From positions 2,046,501-2,110,500 of the forward strand of contig NZ_JONN01000001.1 in NCBI RefSeq assembly GCF_000711715.1: a DNA stretch of 64,000 nt. Direction: 5' to 3'. This document shows positions 31,936-41,788 of the stretch, piece after piece. This DNA is from Sphingomonas astaxanthinifaciens DSM 22298. Its GTDB lineage: Bacteria > Pseudomonadota > Alphaproteobacteria > Sphingomonadales > Sphingomonadaceae. A program made the translations under genes and the position numbers. A model generated the notes under the pieces. That model had not been told where the DNA came from. It searched no databases and saw nothing but the letters and a program-made list of their open reading frames with translations. Numbering within the stretch: the stretch's first letter is position 1; each line of letters begins with the position of its first letter.

Positions 31936-34647
31936 GTGGCGTCTTCCTTCATCCTTCCCGCGCTTCACGCGAGCCATGCCGGTATCTGGCTGGTCGGCCC
32001 GAACGGCGTGCGTCCGGTCGGGCGGGGGGAGGCGATCCGGGCGGTGTCGGACACGCCGCATGTCATCCTCAATGCGCCGCTGACCGGGCAACGGCTTGGT
32101 TATCCCGAGGTGAACGCGCTCGACCTCCTCGAGCTGTTCGCCTTCGTCCACCCGGCGCGCTTCGTGGTGCCGACGGTGGCAGGGCTGGCGGGCTGGTGCG
32201 GGATCGAGGCGCCCGCCGACGAAGCGGGGCAGGCGGCGCTGTTGCCCGACATCGCGAACAGGCTGCTGGCGGTGCTGGACGGCGACTGGGCCGAGCGCGA
32301 GGGGGCGTGGACCAGCAGCATGACCCTTCAGCGCCTCGGCTGGGGCTGGGCCGGGCTCGTCGGACAGCGCCTGGCCAAGCCCGAGCGGGGCGAACGGATG
32401 CTCTTCTCCCGGCTCGAGCAATGGGAGGAGGCGGCCGAGCGGCCGCCGGCGCGGATGATCCGGCTGGGCGACGGCGAGGCCGAGGCGCGCCTGCGGCAGC
32501 TGACGGGGGCGGGGGCCGAGAGCCGCGATGGCCAGCGCGCCTTCGCCGCCGCCGCGGCCCACGCCTTCGCCCCGCGCGACCGGCGCGATTCGCCCAATCT
32601 CCTCCTCGCCGAGGCGGGGACGGGGATCGGCAAGACGCTTGGCTATCTGGCGCCCGCCTCGCTGTGGGCGGAGAAGGCGGGCGGCACGGTGTGGGTCTCG
32701 ACCTATACCAAGGCGCTCCAGCGCCAGCTCGATGCCGAGGGGCAGCGGATCATCCCCGATCCCGTCGAGCGAAAGAAACGGATCGTCATCCGCAAGGGGC
32801 GCGAGAATTACCTCTGTCTCCTGAACCTCGAGGACGCGCTGCAGGGGGCGTTTTCGGGCCGGGCGGCGGTGCTCGCGCAGCTGGTCGGACGCTGGGCGGC
32901 CTACAGCAAGGACGGCGACATGGTTGGCGGCGACCTGCCGGGCTGGCTGCCGAGCCTGTTCCGGCGGGCGGGCGCGACCGCGCTGACCGACCGGCGGGGG
33001 GAGTGCGTCTACGCCGGCTGCCCGCACTATCGGAAATGCTTCATCGAGAAGGCCGAGCGGGCGAGCCGCGGGGCCGATCTCGTCATCGCCAACCATGCGC
33101 TGGTGATGGTCTCGGCGGCGCGCGGGCGGCTCGGCGGCGGGCTTGAGCGGATCGTGTTCGACGAGGGCCACCACCTGTTCGACGCGGCCGATTCGACCTT
33201 CTCGGTCGCGCTGACGGGGGCCGAGACGATCGAGCTTCGGCGCTGGATCATGGGCCCGGAGCGCAGTTCGCGCGGGCGGCGGCGGGGGCTTGCGGCGCGG
33301 CTCATGGACGTCTGCTCCTATGATGACGAGGGCGCGGTCGCGCTCGATGCGGCGGTTCAGGCGGCGCAATTGCTCCCGGGCGACGGCTGGCTCGGCCGGG
33401 TCGTCGAAGGCGCACCCTTCGGACCCCTCGAATCCCTGTTCGCGGCGGTGCGCGGGACGGTGCTGGCGCGCGCCCGCGCGGAGGATGCGGGCTACGGGAT
33501 AGAGACCGAACTGGCCGAACCCGACGGCCCGCTGGTCGAGGCGGCGGCCGCCGCGCTCGAGGCGCTGGAGACGCTGCAGCGACCGCTGTCGGCGTTGCGA
33601 ATGCGACTCGAGGCCGTGCTCGAGGATTCGCCCGACTGGCTCGACGGGGCGGCGAGGGCGCGAGTCGAGGGCGCGATCAGCGGGCTGACCTGGCGCGGAC
33701 AGGCGTTGGCGGCATGGGTCCAGCTGCTGGCGCGGGTCGGCGGCATTCCGGATCCCGACTTCGTCGACTGGCTGGCGGTCGACCGGGTCGAGGGCCGCGA
33801 ACTCGATATCGGGCTGCAGCGGCGCTGGCTCGACCCGACCCGGCCGCTCGCCAAGGCGGTGCTCGAACCCGCGCAGGGGGTGCTCGTCACCTCCGCCACC
33901 CTGCGCGGCGGCGAGGAAGGCTGGGGCGTCGCCGAGGCGCGCACCGGCGCAACTCACCTTGCCGCCCCGGCCGAGCATTTCCACGCCGCCAGCCCGTTCG
34001 ACTATGCCGCGAGCGCCGAAGTGCTGGTCGTCACCGACGTCAAGCAGGGGGACCTGGCGGCGCTCGCCAATGCCTATGCCCGGCTGATCGCGGCCGCCGA
34101 GGGGGGCACGCTCGGCCTGTTCACCGCGATCCAGCGGCTGAAGGCGGTGCAGGCGCGGATCGCCGACCGGCTGGCGCGCGACCGGCTGCCGCTCTTGGCC
34201 CAGCATGTCGATCCGATCGACACGGGGACGCTGGTCGACATGTTCCGCGCCGATCCGCGCGCGAGCCTGCTCGGCACCGATGCCTTGCGCGACGGGGTGG
34301 ATGTTCCGGGTGAGAGCTTGCGGCTGGTGGTGATGGAGCGGGTGCCCTGGCCGCGCCCGACCGTGCTCCACGCGGCGCGGCGACTGGCGGGGGGCGGCTC
34401 GGCCTATGACGACCGGGTGGTCAAGGCGCGGCTGGCGCAGGCCTTCGGGCGGCTGATCCGGCGGCAGGGCGACAGGGGCACGTTCGTGATCCTCTCGGCC
34501 GCCTGCCCGTCGCGGTTGCTGACGGCCTTTCCCGAAGGGGTGAAGGTCAGCCGGGTGCCGCTCGACGAGGCGGTCGCGCGGGTGGCGTCGGCGCGCGTCG
34601 CCAAACCGGATTCGATCCGCGTCAGCGAAGTCGCAGGGCGCCGCTGA
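31936..34647 (+). CDS. ATP-dependent DNA helicase, DinG/XPD (Rad3) family
   Basis: A 903-residue superfamily 2 helicase starting at GTG 31936. Walker A is AEAGTGIGKT (about residue 230) and the DEAH box is DEGHHL (about 413). Four Cys between them (YLCLL, GECVY, AGCPHY, RKCF) match the iron-sulfur cluster of XPD/DinG enzymes. The C-terminal motif VI region lies in AQAFGRLIRRQGDRG. The N-terminal 200 residues are a less conserved extension. Members unwind damaged or structured DNA 5' to 3'. The gene stands alone, convergent with the merR-type gene. Confidence 0.9.
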   Translation: MASSFILPALHASHAGIWLVGPNGVRPVGRGEAIRAVSDTPHVILNAPLTGQRLGYPEVNALDLLELFAFVHPARFVVPTVAGLAGWCGIEAPADEAGQAALLPDIANRLLAVLDGDWAEREGAWTSSMTLQRLGWGWAGLVGQRLAKPERGERMLFSRLEQWEEAAERPPARMIRLGDGEAEARLRQLTGAGAESRDGQRAFAAAAAHAFAPRDRRDSPNLLLAEAGTGIGKTLGYLAPASLWAEKAGGTVWVSTYTKALQRQLDAEGQRIIPDPVERKKRIVIRKGRENYLCLLNLEDALQGAFSGRAAVLAQLVGRWAAYSKDGDMVGGDLPGWLPSLFRRAGATALTDRRGECVYAGCPHYRKCFIEKAERASRGADLVIANHALVMVSAARGRLGGGLERIVFDEGHHLFDAADSTFSVALTGAETIELRRWIMGPERSSRGRRRGLAARLMDVCSYDDEGAVALDAAVQAAQLLPGDGWLGRVVEGAPFGPLESLFAAVRGTVLARARAEDAGYGIETELAEPDGPLVEAAAAALEALETLQRPLSALRMRLEAVLEDSPDWLDGAARARVEGAISGLTWRGQALAAWVQLLARVGGIPDPDFVDWLAVDRVEGRELDIGLQRRWLDPTRPLAKAVLEPAQGVLVTSATLRGGEEGWGVAEARTGATHLAAPAEHFHAASPFDYAASAEVLVVTDVKQGDLAALANAYARLIAAAEGGTLGLFTAIQRLKAVQARIADRLARDRLPLLAQHVDPIDTGTLVDMFRADPRASLLGTDALRDGVDVPGESLRLVVMERVPWPRPTVLHAARRLAGGGSAYDDRVVKARLAQAFGRLIRRQGDRGTFVILSAACPSRLLTAFPEGVKVSRVPLDEAVARVASARVAKPDSIRVSEVAGRR

Positions 34648-34661
34648 GGCGGTCGATCATC

Positions 34662-34685
34662 CGTCCTTCGACGGCGCTCAGGACG
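34662..34685. repeat. REP-like inverted repeat
   Basis: CGTCCT (34662-34667) and AGGACG (34680-34685) around TCGACGGCGCTC. It resembles the widespread alphaproteobacterial element CCTTCGACAAGCTCAGGACG. It lies in the 59-base gap between two convergent genes, where it could act as a two-way terminator. Confidence 0.6.
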
Positions 34686-34706
34686 AACGAGGGTCTTGCG
34701 ACCGGC

Positions 34707-35048
34707 TCAGGAAATCGCCGCTTCCAGCTCGGCCCGAACCCGCTTCAGGGCATCGACCAGCCCTTCCTCGACCAGCGCCGGCTCAGGTAGCGGCTCCTTG
34801 CTTCGCAGCAGCTGCTGAACCCCGCGAACGGTATAGCCCTGGCGATTGAGCAGGCTGTCGATCTGCCGGACCAGCGCGACGTCCTCGGGGCGATAGTAAC
34901 GGCGATTGCCGGCGCGCTGGAGCGGCTTCAGCTGGGGAAAGCGCGTTTCCCAGTAACGCAGGATATGCTGGGCAATGCCGAGTTCGGCGGACACTTCGCC
35001 GATGGTCCGGAAGGCGTCGGGGTCCTTGCCGGCCGAAACGCCAGGCAC
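34707..35048 (-). CDS. MerR-family regulator of the ihfA/fabH cluster
   Basis: A 113-residue protein with a GTG start at 35048, four bases after the ihfA stop, so probably co-transcribed. Residues 12-80 are the MerR winged helix (TIGEVSAELGIAQHILRYWE, RRYYRPEDVALVRQIDSLL), followed by a short dimerisation helix; no effector domain or metal-binding Cys is present. A MerR gene commonly follows ihfA in alphaproteobacteria. Its targets are unknown. Confidence 0.88.
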   Translation of the reverse strand: MPGVSAGKDPDAFRTIGEVSAELGIAQHILRYWETRFPQLKPLQRAGNRRYYRPEDVALVRQIDSLLNRQGYTVRGVQQLLRSKEPLPEPALVEEGLVDALKRVRAELEAAIS

Positions 35049-35052
35049 GTCC

Positions 35053-35388
35053 TCAGCCGCGCGCGATACGGTCGCGCATCGTCTGACTGGCGCGGAAGGT
35101 CATGACGCGGCGCGGCGCGATCGGCACCTCGACCCCGGTCTTGGGATTGCGGCCGATCCGCTCGCCCTTGTCGCGCAGGATGAAGCTGCCGAAGCCCGAA
35201 ATCTTGACGTTCTGACCGTCGGAGAGGGCGGCGCACATGTGGTGGAGGAGGCGCTCGACCATCGAGGCCGACTCGGCCCGGCTCAGCCCGAGCTTGCGGT
35301 GAACGACGTCACCGAGGTCCGCCCTGGTAAGGGTCCCCGCGTGCATTTCCGTCTTCTGCCCGCCACGCGGGACGCCTGCATCGGCCAT
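35053..35388 (-). CDS. ihfA: integration host factor, alpha subunit
   Basis: A 111-residue DNA-bending protein. The core ([46 protein letters not shown]) is typical of IHF-alpha; the Pro of the beta arm is in IGRNPKTG. The first 17 residues extend beyond E. coli IhfA. The ATG at 35388 has GGGAG seven bases before it; an internal ATG at 35346 would give the standard length. IhfA pairs with IhfB in recombination, replication and promoter architecture. Confidence 0.93.
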   Translation of the reverse strand: MADAGVPRGGQKTEMHAGTLTRADLGDVVHRKLGLSRAESASMVERLLHHMCAALSDGQNVKISGFGSFILRDKGERIGRNPKTGVEVPIAPRRVMTFRASQTMRDRIARG

Positions 35389-35476
35389 CCGTCACTCCCG
35401 CCCCTGTTGCGGCGCGTCCCCTTGCGCCTTGCTGAGATGCATACTCAAATTGCGGACCGTCGGCAAACAGACAATC

Positions 35477-35490
35477 ACGGAAAATTCCGT
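35477..35490. promoter_or_regulatory. small palindrome between fabH and ihfA
   Basis: ACGGAA-AA-TTCCGT, a 6-bp inverted repeat in the 116-base gap after fabH and about 90 bases upstream of ihfA. The gap is long enough to hold an internal promoter for ihfA. No consensus is recognised. Confidence 0.25.
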
Positions 35491-35504
35491 TCCGCGCCCG
35501 CTCG

Positions 35505-36467
35505 TTAAACGGAAAGTACCGCGGCGCCCCAGGTGAAGCCGCCGCCCATCGCCTCGAGGACGATGGTGTCGCCCCGCTTGATCCGCCCGTCCTTGACCGC
35601 GACGTCGAGCGCCAGGGGCACGGACGCGGCCGAGGTATTGGCGTGGCGATCGACCGTCAGCACCACCTTTTCGGCCGGAAGGCCGAGCTTGCGCGCGGTC
35701 GCGTCGATGATCCGGGCATTGGCCTGGTGCGGCACGACCCAGTCGACGTCGGCCGGGGTCAGGCCGGCCGCTTCGAGCACCTCGGAGAGGACGTCGGCGA
35801 GGTTGACCACGGCGTGGCGGAAGACCTCGCGCCCCCTCATCCGCAGCTTGCCGACGGTGCCCGTGGTCGAGGGCCCGCCGTCGACATAGAGCATTTCGTT
35901 GTAGCGCCCGTCGGCGTGGAGCCGGGTGGCGAGGATGCCACGTTCCTCGGTTTCCTCGGCGCGCAGCACGAGCGCGCCGGCGCCGTCGCCGAACAGGACG
36001 CAGGTCGTGCGGTCCTCCCAGTCGAGGATCCGGCTGAAGGTCTCGGCGCCGATCACCAGCGCGACCTTGGCATTGCCCCCGCGCAGCATCGCGTCGGCGG
36101 TGGTCAGCGCGTAGAGGAAGCCCGTGCAGACGGCGTGGACGTCGAAGGCGATGGCATCGGTAATGCCGAGCGCGTGCTGGACCTTGGTCGCCGAGCTCGG
36201 GAAGGTCTGGTCGGGCGTTGCGGTCGCAAGCACGATCAGGCCAACATCGGCGGGCTCGAGCCCGGCATCGGCCAGCGCCTTGCGGGCGGCCTCGGTGGCC
36301 AGCGTCGCGGTGGTCTCGCCCTCGCCGGCGATATAGCGCGAGCGGATTCCGGTCCGTTCGACGATCCACTCGTCCGAGGTGTCGACCTGGGCGGCCAGTT
36401 CGGCATTGTCGACCCGCCGGGCGGGCAGGGCCGAGCCCACGCCGAGGAAAACGCTACGCAGCGGCAT
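35505..36467 (-). CDS. fabH: beta-ketoacyl-ACP synthase III
   Basis: A 320-residue thiolase-fold enzyme that condenses acetyl-CoA with malonyl-ACP to begin fatty acid synthesis. The triad is Cys in AVCTGF (about 112), His in PHQANARI (about 247) and Asn in HANTSAAS (about 277). The end has GGGFTWGAA. Length is normal. It follows plsX after three bases in the conserved rpmF-plsX-fabH order. Confidence 0.96.
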   Translation of the reverse strand: MPLRSVFLGVGSALPARRVDNAELAAQVDTSDEWIVERTGIRSRYIAGEGETTATLATEAARKALADAGLEPADVGLIVLATATPDQTFPSSATKVQHALGITDAIAFDVHAVCTGFLYALTTADAMLRGGNAKVALVIGAETFSRILDWEDRTTCVLFGDGAGALVLRAEETEERGILATRLHADGRYNEMLYVDGGPSTTGTVGKLRMRGREVFRHAVVNLADVLSEVLEAAGLTPADVDWVVPHQANARIIDATARKLGLPAEKVVLTVDRHANTSAASVPLALDVAVKDGRIKRGDTIVLEAMGGGFTWGAAVLSV

Positions 36468-36470
36468 GGG

Positions 36471-37514
36471 TCACTCACTGGCTCCGGCAAAGGCATGGGC
36501 GCGGAATTCGTCGAGGTCGGTGGTGACCTGGTTGACGATGTCGCCGCGGACCATCCGCGCGGCGACCGCAATGGCATTGGCGATGCCCTTGGCACTGGCG
36601 CCGCCGTGGCTCTTCACCACGAGGCCGTTCAGCCCGAGGAAGACCGCGCCATTGTGGTTGTTGGGGTCGAGATGGACCTTGAGCATGTGCAGCGCGGGCT
36701 TGGACAGCGCGAAACCGGCCTTGGAGCGCAGCGACGAGGTGAAGGCGCGGCGCAGGAGATCGGTGACGAAGCGTGCCGTCCCTTCCGCCGTTTTCAAGGC
36801 GATATTGCCCGAGAAGCCGTCGGTGACGACCACGTCGACATTGCCGCGCGACAGCTGGTCGCCCTCGGTGAAGCCGTCGAACTTCAGGGGCAGATAGTCG
36901 GCCTCGCGCAGGATCGCGGCGGCTTCCTTGATCTCGTCGGTGCCCTTCAGCTCCTCGGTCCCGATGTTGAGCAGCTTCACCCGTGGGCGCTTCAGCCCAA
37001 GCACGGTGCGGGCATAAGCGGCGCCCATGACGGCGAACTGGACGAGGTTCTGGGCGTCACTCTCGGTATTGGCGCCGAGGTCGAGCATGACGCAGTCGTG
37101 GCTGCCGAGCGTCGGCAGCAGCGCGGTCAGCGCGGGCCGGTCGATGCCCGGCATGGTGCGCAGCGCAAGCTTGCTCATCGCCATCAGCGCGCCGGTATTG
37201 CCGGCGGACAGGGCCGCGTCGGCCTGCCCTTCCTTCACCGCGTTGATCGCGAGGCCCATCGAGGTGGTGCGGGCGCGGCGCAGCGCCTGGCTCGGCTTTT
37301 CGTCGCCGGCGATGCTGTCGGGCGCGTGGAGGATGGTGGCGCTGCCCGCGGGGAGCGCCATCCGGTCGAGCTCGGGGGCGAGGATGGCCTCGTCGCCGAC
37401 GACGATGAAGCGGAGCGAGGGGTCGGCCTTGAGGGCGCGCTCGATCCCGCCCAGCATCGCTGCCGGACCGCCGTCTCCCCCCATCGCATCCACTGCAATC
37501 CGCGGAGCGCTCAT
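36471..37514 (-). CDS. plsX: phosphate acyltransferase PlsX
   Basis: A 347-residue enzyme making acyl-phosphate from acyl-ACP for phospholipid synthesis. Signatures include [12 protein letters not shown] at the start, [21 protein letters not shown] and [13 protein letters not shown]. The ATG at 37514 begins [11 protein letters not shown], the usual N-terminus; a GTG at 37544 adds ten residues and closes the gap to rpmF, so it cannot be excluded. Confidence 0.95.
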   Translation of the reverse strand: MSAPRIAVDAMGGDGGPAAMLGGIERALKADPSLRFIVVGDEAILAPELDRMALPAGSATILHAPDSIAGDEKPSQALRRARTTSMGLAINAVKEGQADAALSAGNTGALMAMSKLALRTMPGIDRPALTALLPTLGSHDCVMLDLGANTESDAQNLVQFAVMGAAYARTVLGLKRPRVKLLNIGTEELKGTDEIKEAAAILREADYLPLKFDGFTEGDQLSRGNVDVVVTDGFSGNIALKTAEGTARFVTDLLRRAFTSSLRSKAGFALSKPALHMLKVHLDPNNHNGAVFLGLNGLVVKSHGGASAKGIANAIAVAARMVRGDIVNQVTTDLDEFRAHAFAGASE

Positions 37515-37557
37515 GGCTGAGGCGCTGGCGTTTCCGCGATTCACGTCAGGGTTGCTC

Positions 37558-37737
37558 TTAGGCCTCGGTCGAAACGATCTCGCGGCCGTTGTAGTGGCCG
37601 CAGGCCTGGCAGAGATTGTGCGGGAGCTTGAGCTCGCCGCAGTTCGGGCATTCCTGGAAGCTCGCCGGGGTCAGCGCGTGGTGGCTGCGGCGCATGTTGC
37701 GCTTCGAGGGCGAGGTCTTTCTCTTGGGGACGGCCAT
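37558..37737 (-). CDS. rpmF: 50S ribosomal protein L32
   Basis: A 59-residue protein beginning [20 protein letters not shown], the invariant L32 N-terminus, with a four-Cys zinc ribbon (CPNCG and CQACG, 11 residues apart). It is the first gene of the rpmF-plsX-fabH-ihfA-merR run. A 6-8 residue end (GREIVSTEA) follows the ribbon, as usual for alphaproteobacteria. Confidence 0.97.
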   Translation of the reverse strand: MAVPKRKTSPSKRNMRRSHHALTPASFQECPNCGELKLPHNLCQACGHYNGREIVSTEA

Positions 37738-37799
37738 TGCGGCACCTGTTCTAAACGGTTGCGGTCAAAAAAGAAGGCGACGAACCTGTGCCGGGCTCA

Positions 37800-37817
37800 C
37801 CGGGTGCTGACACCCGG
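37800..37817 (-). promoter_or_regulatory. stem-loop in the rpmF leader
   Basis: A perfect 7-bp stem CCGGGTG/CACCCGG with a four-base loop lies about 65 bases upstream of the rpmF start, inside the likely untranslated leader. No T run follows on either strand, so it is not a simple terminator. A six-T stretch lies closer to the gene, near 37770. Confidence 0.35.
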
Positions 37818-37849
37818 GGCGGCGACAAGATCATCGCGAACGGATGGGG

Positions 37850-37877
37850 CCTATAGCGGAAAGTCGGCGGGAAGCAA
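37850..37877 (-). promoter_or_regulatory. candidate promoter for the rpmF operon
   Basis: On the minus strand TTGCTT (37877-37872), 16 bases, then TATAGG (37855-37850) resembles a housekeeping -35/-10 pair. It lies about 113 bases before the rpmF ATG and just beyond the end of the MBL gene. Confidence 0.4.
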
Positions 37878-37882
37878 GGGAC

Positions 37883-38548
37883 CTAGGCCAGCACCGCATC
37901 GCCGACGAAGGGATTGCTCGCCCGTTCGCGCTCAAAACTGCTCATCGGGCCGTGGCCGGGAATGAAGATCGTCTCGCTGCCCAGCGGCCAGAGCTTGGTC
38001 CGGACCGAATCGAGCAGCGCCTGGTGGTCCGACAGCGGAAAGTCGGTGCGGCCGATCGATCCGGCGAACAGGACGTCGCCGACCAGCGCGAGGGCCGAGG
38101 GCGGATGGTGGAAGATGACGTGGCCCGGCGTGTGCCCGGGCGTGTGGTAGACGTCGAGGACGAGGTCACCCACCGTGACCTGCTCGCCGTCGGTCAGCCA
38201 GCGATTGGGCTCGAACGGCGAGGCGTCGATCCCATAGGCCGCGCCGTCGTCCGCCAGCCGGGCGATCCAGAAGAGGTCGTCGAGATGCGGACCCTCGATC
38301 GGCACCTTGAGCTCCGCCGCAAGCTGCCCCGCCTGCCCGCAATGGTCGATGTGGCCGTGGGTGAGGATGATCTTCTCGACCGTGACCCCGGCCTGCGCCA
38401 CCGCGGCCTTGATCCGGGGCAGGTCGCCGCCCGGATCGCACAGCGCGGCCCGATTGGTCGCGGTGCACCACAGGAGGGTGCAGTTCTGCTGGAGCGGGGT
38501 CACCGGAATGACCGCCGCCTTGAGCGGGGGAACAGCGCTGTCGGTCAC
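37883..38548 (-). CDS. MBL-fold metal hydrolase, glyoxalase II-like
   Basis: A 221-residue protein with the metallo-beta-lactamase motif LTHGHIDHCGQA, further metal ligands in HTPGHTPGHVIFHH and GDVLFAGSIGRTD, and a terminal FIPGHGPMS. It resembles YcbL-type hydroxyacylglutathione hydrolases, and the real substrate may be another thioester. The GTG start at 38548 overlaps the stop of the S9 peptidase by four bases (GTGA), indicating coupled translation; longer frames upstream lie over the S9 gene. Confidence 0.87.
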   Translation of the reverse strand: MTDSAVPPLKAAVIPVTPLQQNCTLLWCTATNRAALCDPGGDLPRIKAAVAQAGVTVEKIILTHGHIDHCGQAGQLAAELKVPIEGPHLDDLFWIARLADDGAAYGIDASPFEPNRWLTDGEQVTVGDLVLDVYHTPGHTPGHVIFHHPPSALALVGDVLFAGSIGRTDFPLSDHQALLDSVRTKLWPLGSETIFIPGHGPMSSFERERASNPFVGDAVLA

Positions 38549-40473
38549 TTGAGCAGGGTCTGTTGCCAGAATTGCAGGGTCGACCAGAACAGATAGTCCT
38601 GGTTTTCCTTCTTGCCGAAGCCGTGGCCCTCGTTCTCGCCGACCATGTACCAGACGGGCGTGCCCTGCGCGCGGACCTTGGCGACCAGCTGGTCGGCCTC
38701 GGACTTGGGCACGCGCGGATCGTTGGCGCCCTGGACGACGAACAGCGGCTCCTTGATCTCGTTGATCCGGCGAAGCGGCGAGATCTCCTCGAGCTTGGCG
38801 CGCTGCGTGGGATCGCGCTCGTCGCCATACTCGACCCTGCGCAAGTCGCGGCGATAGCTTTGCGTATTCTCGAGGAAGGTCACGAAGTTGGAGATGGCGA
38901 CGTTGCACAGCGCGCCCTTGAAGTCGGCGGCATAGCGGATCGCCGAGGCATAGCACATGTAACCGCCATAGCTTCCGCCGGTGACCGCCATGCGATTGGC
39001 GTCGATCGCCGGGTCGGCCTTCAGCGCGGTCAGGAAGGCGCCGATGTCCTTGACCGAATCCTCGCGCTTGAAGGGGCCGTTGTCGAGGCTGACGAAGCGC
39101 TTGCCGAAGCCGGTCGAGCCGCGGACGTTGGGCAGGAAGACCGCGATTCCGAGTTCGTTGATGAGATAATTGTCGCGGCCCATGAAGCCCGGGCGTTCCT
39201 GCCCCTCGGGCCCGCCGTGGATGTCGACGATGACCGGGCGCTTGCCGGGGAATTTTGCGGGGTCGGGGCGATAGAGGAAGCCCGAGACGCGCTCGCCGTC
39301 GAAGCTCTTCACCTCGAACAGCTGGGCTTCGGGATTGGCCGAGAAGTCGAGCCCGCCGGTCTCGCTCCTCGTCCAGCGGGTGAGCTTCGCGGTGGCCGGA
39401 TTGTAGGACCAGGCGTCGGCCGTGCCCTTGGCCGAATTGAAGGTGAAGCCGAGCTCGCCCCACGGCGCCCATTCGATGCCGCCGGCAACCCCCACGGGCA
39501 GCGCCGCGACCCGGGTCGAGCGGCCGCTGGCGGTATCGAGGATGTAGAGGCGACTGATCCCGGCCTCGTTGGTCAGATAGGCGATCCGGCGGCCATCGTC
39601 GGAAATGTCGAACTCCTCGACGTCCCAGCGCCCGGCATTGGCGACGGGCGTGAAACGGCCGGTCGCGGGGTCGAGCGTGCCGAGGCGCTGGACGTCGCTG
39701 TCCTCGTCCGACAGCACCCACAATTTGCCGTTGGGGGCGAATTCCGCCCCGCCAATAGCGATGTCCTTCTTGAGATCGCCGATCGGGGTCAGCCGGCCGC
39801 TGGCGACGTCGAGCAGATAGGGGTCGCTATTGGTGACCTGCTGGTAGTTGAGCACCAGCGCACGGGCATTGCCGGGGGCGAAGGCCGCGATGCTCCAGCC
39901 GCCGCCCTTGACCTCGGCGACCCGGCGGTCGCTCGCGGGGTTGCGCGGATCGACGACATAGAGGTCGGTGTCGGTCCCGTTGCGGCGGGTGCTCGAATAG
40001 CCGAGCAGCTTGCCGTCCTTGCTCCAGGCGCCGCGCTCGTTCCGGCTCTTGCCGTCGGTGAGCAGGGTGAGGCGGCCGCCATCGAGGCGATAGAGCTGGA
40101 AGAATTCGTCGCCGCCGCGATCCTTCTGGACCGCGAGCACGTCGCCCGAGGGCGCCCAGCTGCCCGAGACGGGCTCGGCCTCGAAGCTGATCTGCTGGCG
40201 GTCCATCAGCGGCCCGGCGACGCGGTGCAGCTGGGGGACGTTGCCGAAGCGGGTGCGGATCAGCATCGAGCGATCGCGCTTGTTCCAGCCGGCAAAGGCC
40301 GCGCTGCGCAGCTCCTGATAGGGCCGGGTGCGGGCGGCGAGCGCGGCCGGGACCGGCGGGACCCCCTGAACCGTCAGCGCGGCGGGCTTGGGCACGGTGT
40401 CGGGGGCCTGCGCCGAAGCGACGCCGGCAAGGGCGGAGGTCGCGGCAAGCGCGAGGCTGAAACGGATGAGCAT
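38545..40473 (-). CDS. exported S9-family (prolyl oligopeptidase) peptidase
   Basis: A 642-residue protein with a signal peptide (MLIRFSLALAATSALAGVAS). About 60-385 is a WD40-like beta propeller (GRLTLLTDGKSRNERGAWSK, ISRLYILDTASGRST). The C-terminal alpha/beta hydrolase domain has the nucleophile GGSYGGYM, Asp in QGANDPRVP and His in NEGHGFGK. Such enzymes cut short proline-containing or acyl-peptides. It lies nine bases after an M19 dipeptidase gene on the same strand, suggesting a joint peptide-degrading unit. Confidence 0.92.
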   Translation of the reverse strand: MLIRFSLALAATSALAGVASAQAPDTVPKPAALTVQGVPPVPAALAARTRPYQELRSAAFAGWNKRDRSMLIRTRFGNVPQLHRVAGPLMDRQQISFEAEPVSGSWAPSGDVLAVQKDRGGDEFFQLYRLDGGRLTLLTDGKSRNERGAWSKDGKLLGYSSTRRNGTDTDLYVVDPRNPASDRRVAEVKGGGWSIAAFAPGNARALVLNYQQVTNSDPYLLDVASGRLTPIGDLKKDIAIGGAEFAPNGKLWVLSDEDSDVQRLGTLDPATGRFTPVANAGRWDVEEFDISDDGRRIAYLTNEAGISRLYILDTASGRSTRVAALPVGVAGGIEWAPWGELGFTFNSAKGTADAWSYNPATAKLTRWTRSETGGLDFSANPEAQLFEVKSFDGERVSGFLYRPDPAKFPGKRPVIVDIHGGPEGQERPGFMGRDNYLINELGIAVFLPNVRGSTGFGKRFVSLDNGPFKREDSVKDIGAFLTALKADPAIDANRMAVTGGSYGGYMCYASAIRYAADFKGALCNVAISNFVTFLENTQSYRRDLRRVEYGDERDPTQRAKLEEISPLRRINEIKEPLFVVQGANDPRVPKSEADQLVAKVRAQGTPVWYMVGENEGHGFGKKENQDYLFWSTLQFWQQTLLK

Positions 40474-40482
40474 GGGCCGAGC

Positions 40483-41742
40483 CTATTGCGCCGCCGGCTT
40501 GACCTCAAGCGTGGCCATCGACGGGGGGATGTCCTTCATCGAACGGGCGGTCGCCTCGGCCCCGCGCAGCGCGCGCAGGATGTTGCCGCCGGCCAGCTTG
40601 GCGAGGTTGGCGTCGGACCAGCCGCGGCGGATCAGCTCGGCGAAGAGGAGCGGATAGGTCTCGACCCCCTCGAGCCCGGTCGGGGTGTAGGGAATGCCAT
40701 CGAGATCGGCGCCGATCCCGACATGATCGTAGCCGGCGACCCGGACGACATGCTCGATATGGTCGGCCACTTCCCTGACTCCGGTCGCCGGGCGGGGGTG
40801 GGCTGCGTCCCAGGCCTTGAGGCCGGCGTCGACCGCGGCCTGGCTCGAACGGTGGATCGCCTTCAGCCGCGCTTCCTCGCCCGCGCGGTCGGCAGTCCAC
40901 GTCCAGACGGGCTGGCTGATGAAGCCGGGCACCCAGTTCACCATCACCACACCGCCATTGGCGGGAAGCAGGCGAAGCACGTCGTCGGGGACGTTGCGCG
41001 GATGCCCGACCACGCCGGCGGCAGAGCTGTGCGAGAAGATGACGGGCGCCTTCGACAGGCCGATCGCTTGCCGCATGACGTCGGGCGAGACGTGGCTCAA
41101 GTCGACCAGCATGCCGAGCCGATTCATCTCGGCGACGACCTCGCGGCCGAACGGAGAGAGACCGTTCCACTTGGGCTGGTCGGTCGCACTGTCGGCCCAT
41201 TCGGTGGTCTGATTGTGGGTCAGCGTCATGTAGCGCGCGCCGGCGTCGTAGAAGAGGCGCAGCGCGGCCAGGCTCCCGCCGATCTGCCGCCCGCCCTCGA
41301 TCCCGATCAGGCTGGCGACCTTGCCGCTCTTGTGAATGCGGACGATGTCGTCGGCTGTCGAAGCAAAGGCGAGATCGTTGGGATAAGCGCGGACCAGGCG
41401 GTGGACGGTGTCGATCTGCTCGATCGTGTCGCGGATCGCCTCGTCACCGGTGATGGTGCCGTCGATATAGACCGACCAGAATTGTGCTCCGACCCGGCCT
41501 TGGCGAAGACGCGCCATGTCGGTCATCAGCGGGTTTGCACGCGCCGCCCCGCCGCTGGCGAGACCAGCGACATCGAGCTTGTAATTCTCGCGGAGCTGCT
41601 CTGGCAGGTCGTTGTGGCCGTCGATCAGCGGGGTCGCCTTGAGGATTCGGTCGATCCGCTTGGCGACGGCGGGATCGATGCCCTGGGCGCCGGCGGGGGC
41701 GGCGAGGAGGGCGGCGGCGAGGGCGATGGAAGCGGTGCGCAT
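40483..41742 (-). CDS. M19 membrane dipeptidase, exported
   Basis: A 419-residue protein with a signal peptide ([20 protein letters not shown]). The renal-dipeptidase zinc site can be followed: DGHNDLP, Glu in GIEGGRQ, His in DLSHVS and in FSHSSA, and the terminal IGADLDG. It hydrolyses dipeptides, possibly including D-amino-acid ones. It is the first gene of the M19-S9-MBL run and is divergent from the pabB-type gene with a 46-base gap. Confidence 0.92.
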   Translation of the reverse strand: MRTASIALAAALLAAPAGAQGIDPAVAKRIDRILKATPLIDGHNDLPEQLRENYKLDVAGLASGGAARANPLMTDMARLRQGRVGAQFWSVYIDGTITGDEAIRDTIEQIDTVHRLVRAYPNDLAFASTADDIVRIHKSGKVASLIGIEGGRQIGGSLAALRLFYDAGARYMTLTHNQTTEWADSATDQPKWNGLSPFGREVVAEMNRLGMLVDLSHVSPDVMRQAIGLSKAPVIFSHSSAAGVVGHPRNVPDDVLRLLPANGGVVMVNWVPGFISQPVWTWTADRAGEEARLKAIHRSSQAAVDAGLKAWDAAHPRPATGVREVADHIEHVVRVAGYDHVGIGADLDGIPYTPTGLEGVETYPLLFAELIRRGWSDANLAKLAGGNILRALRGAEATARSMKDIPPSMATLEVKPAAQ

Positions 41743-41788
41743 GAGCCCACTTTACGAAGCGGTTCGCGGGCAGGCAAACGGCAGCGTA

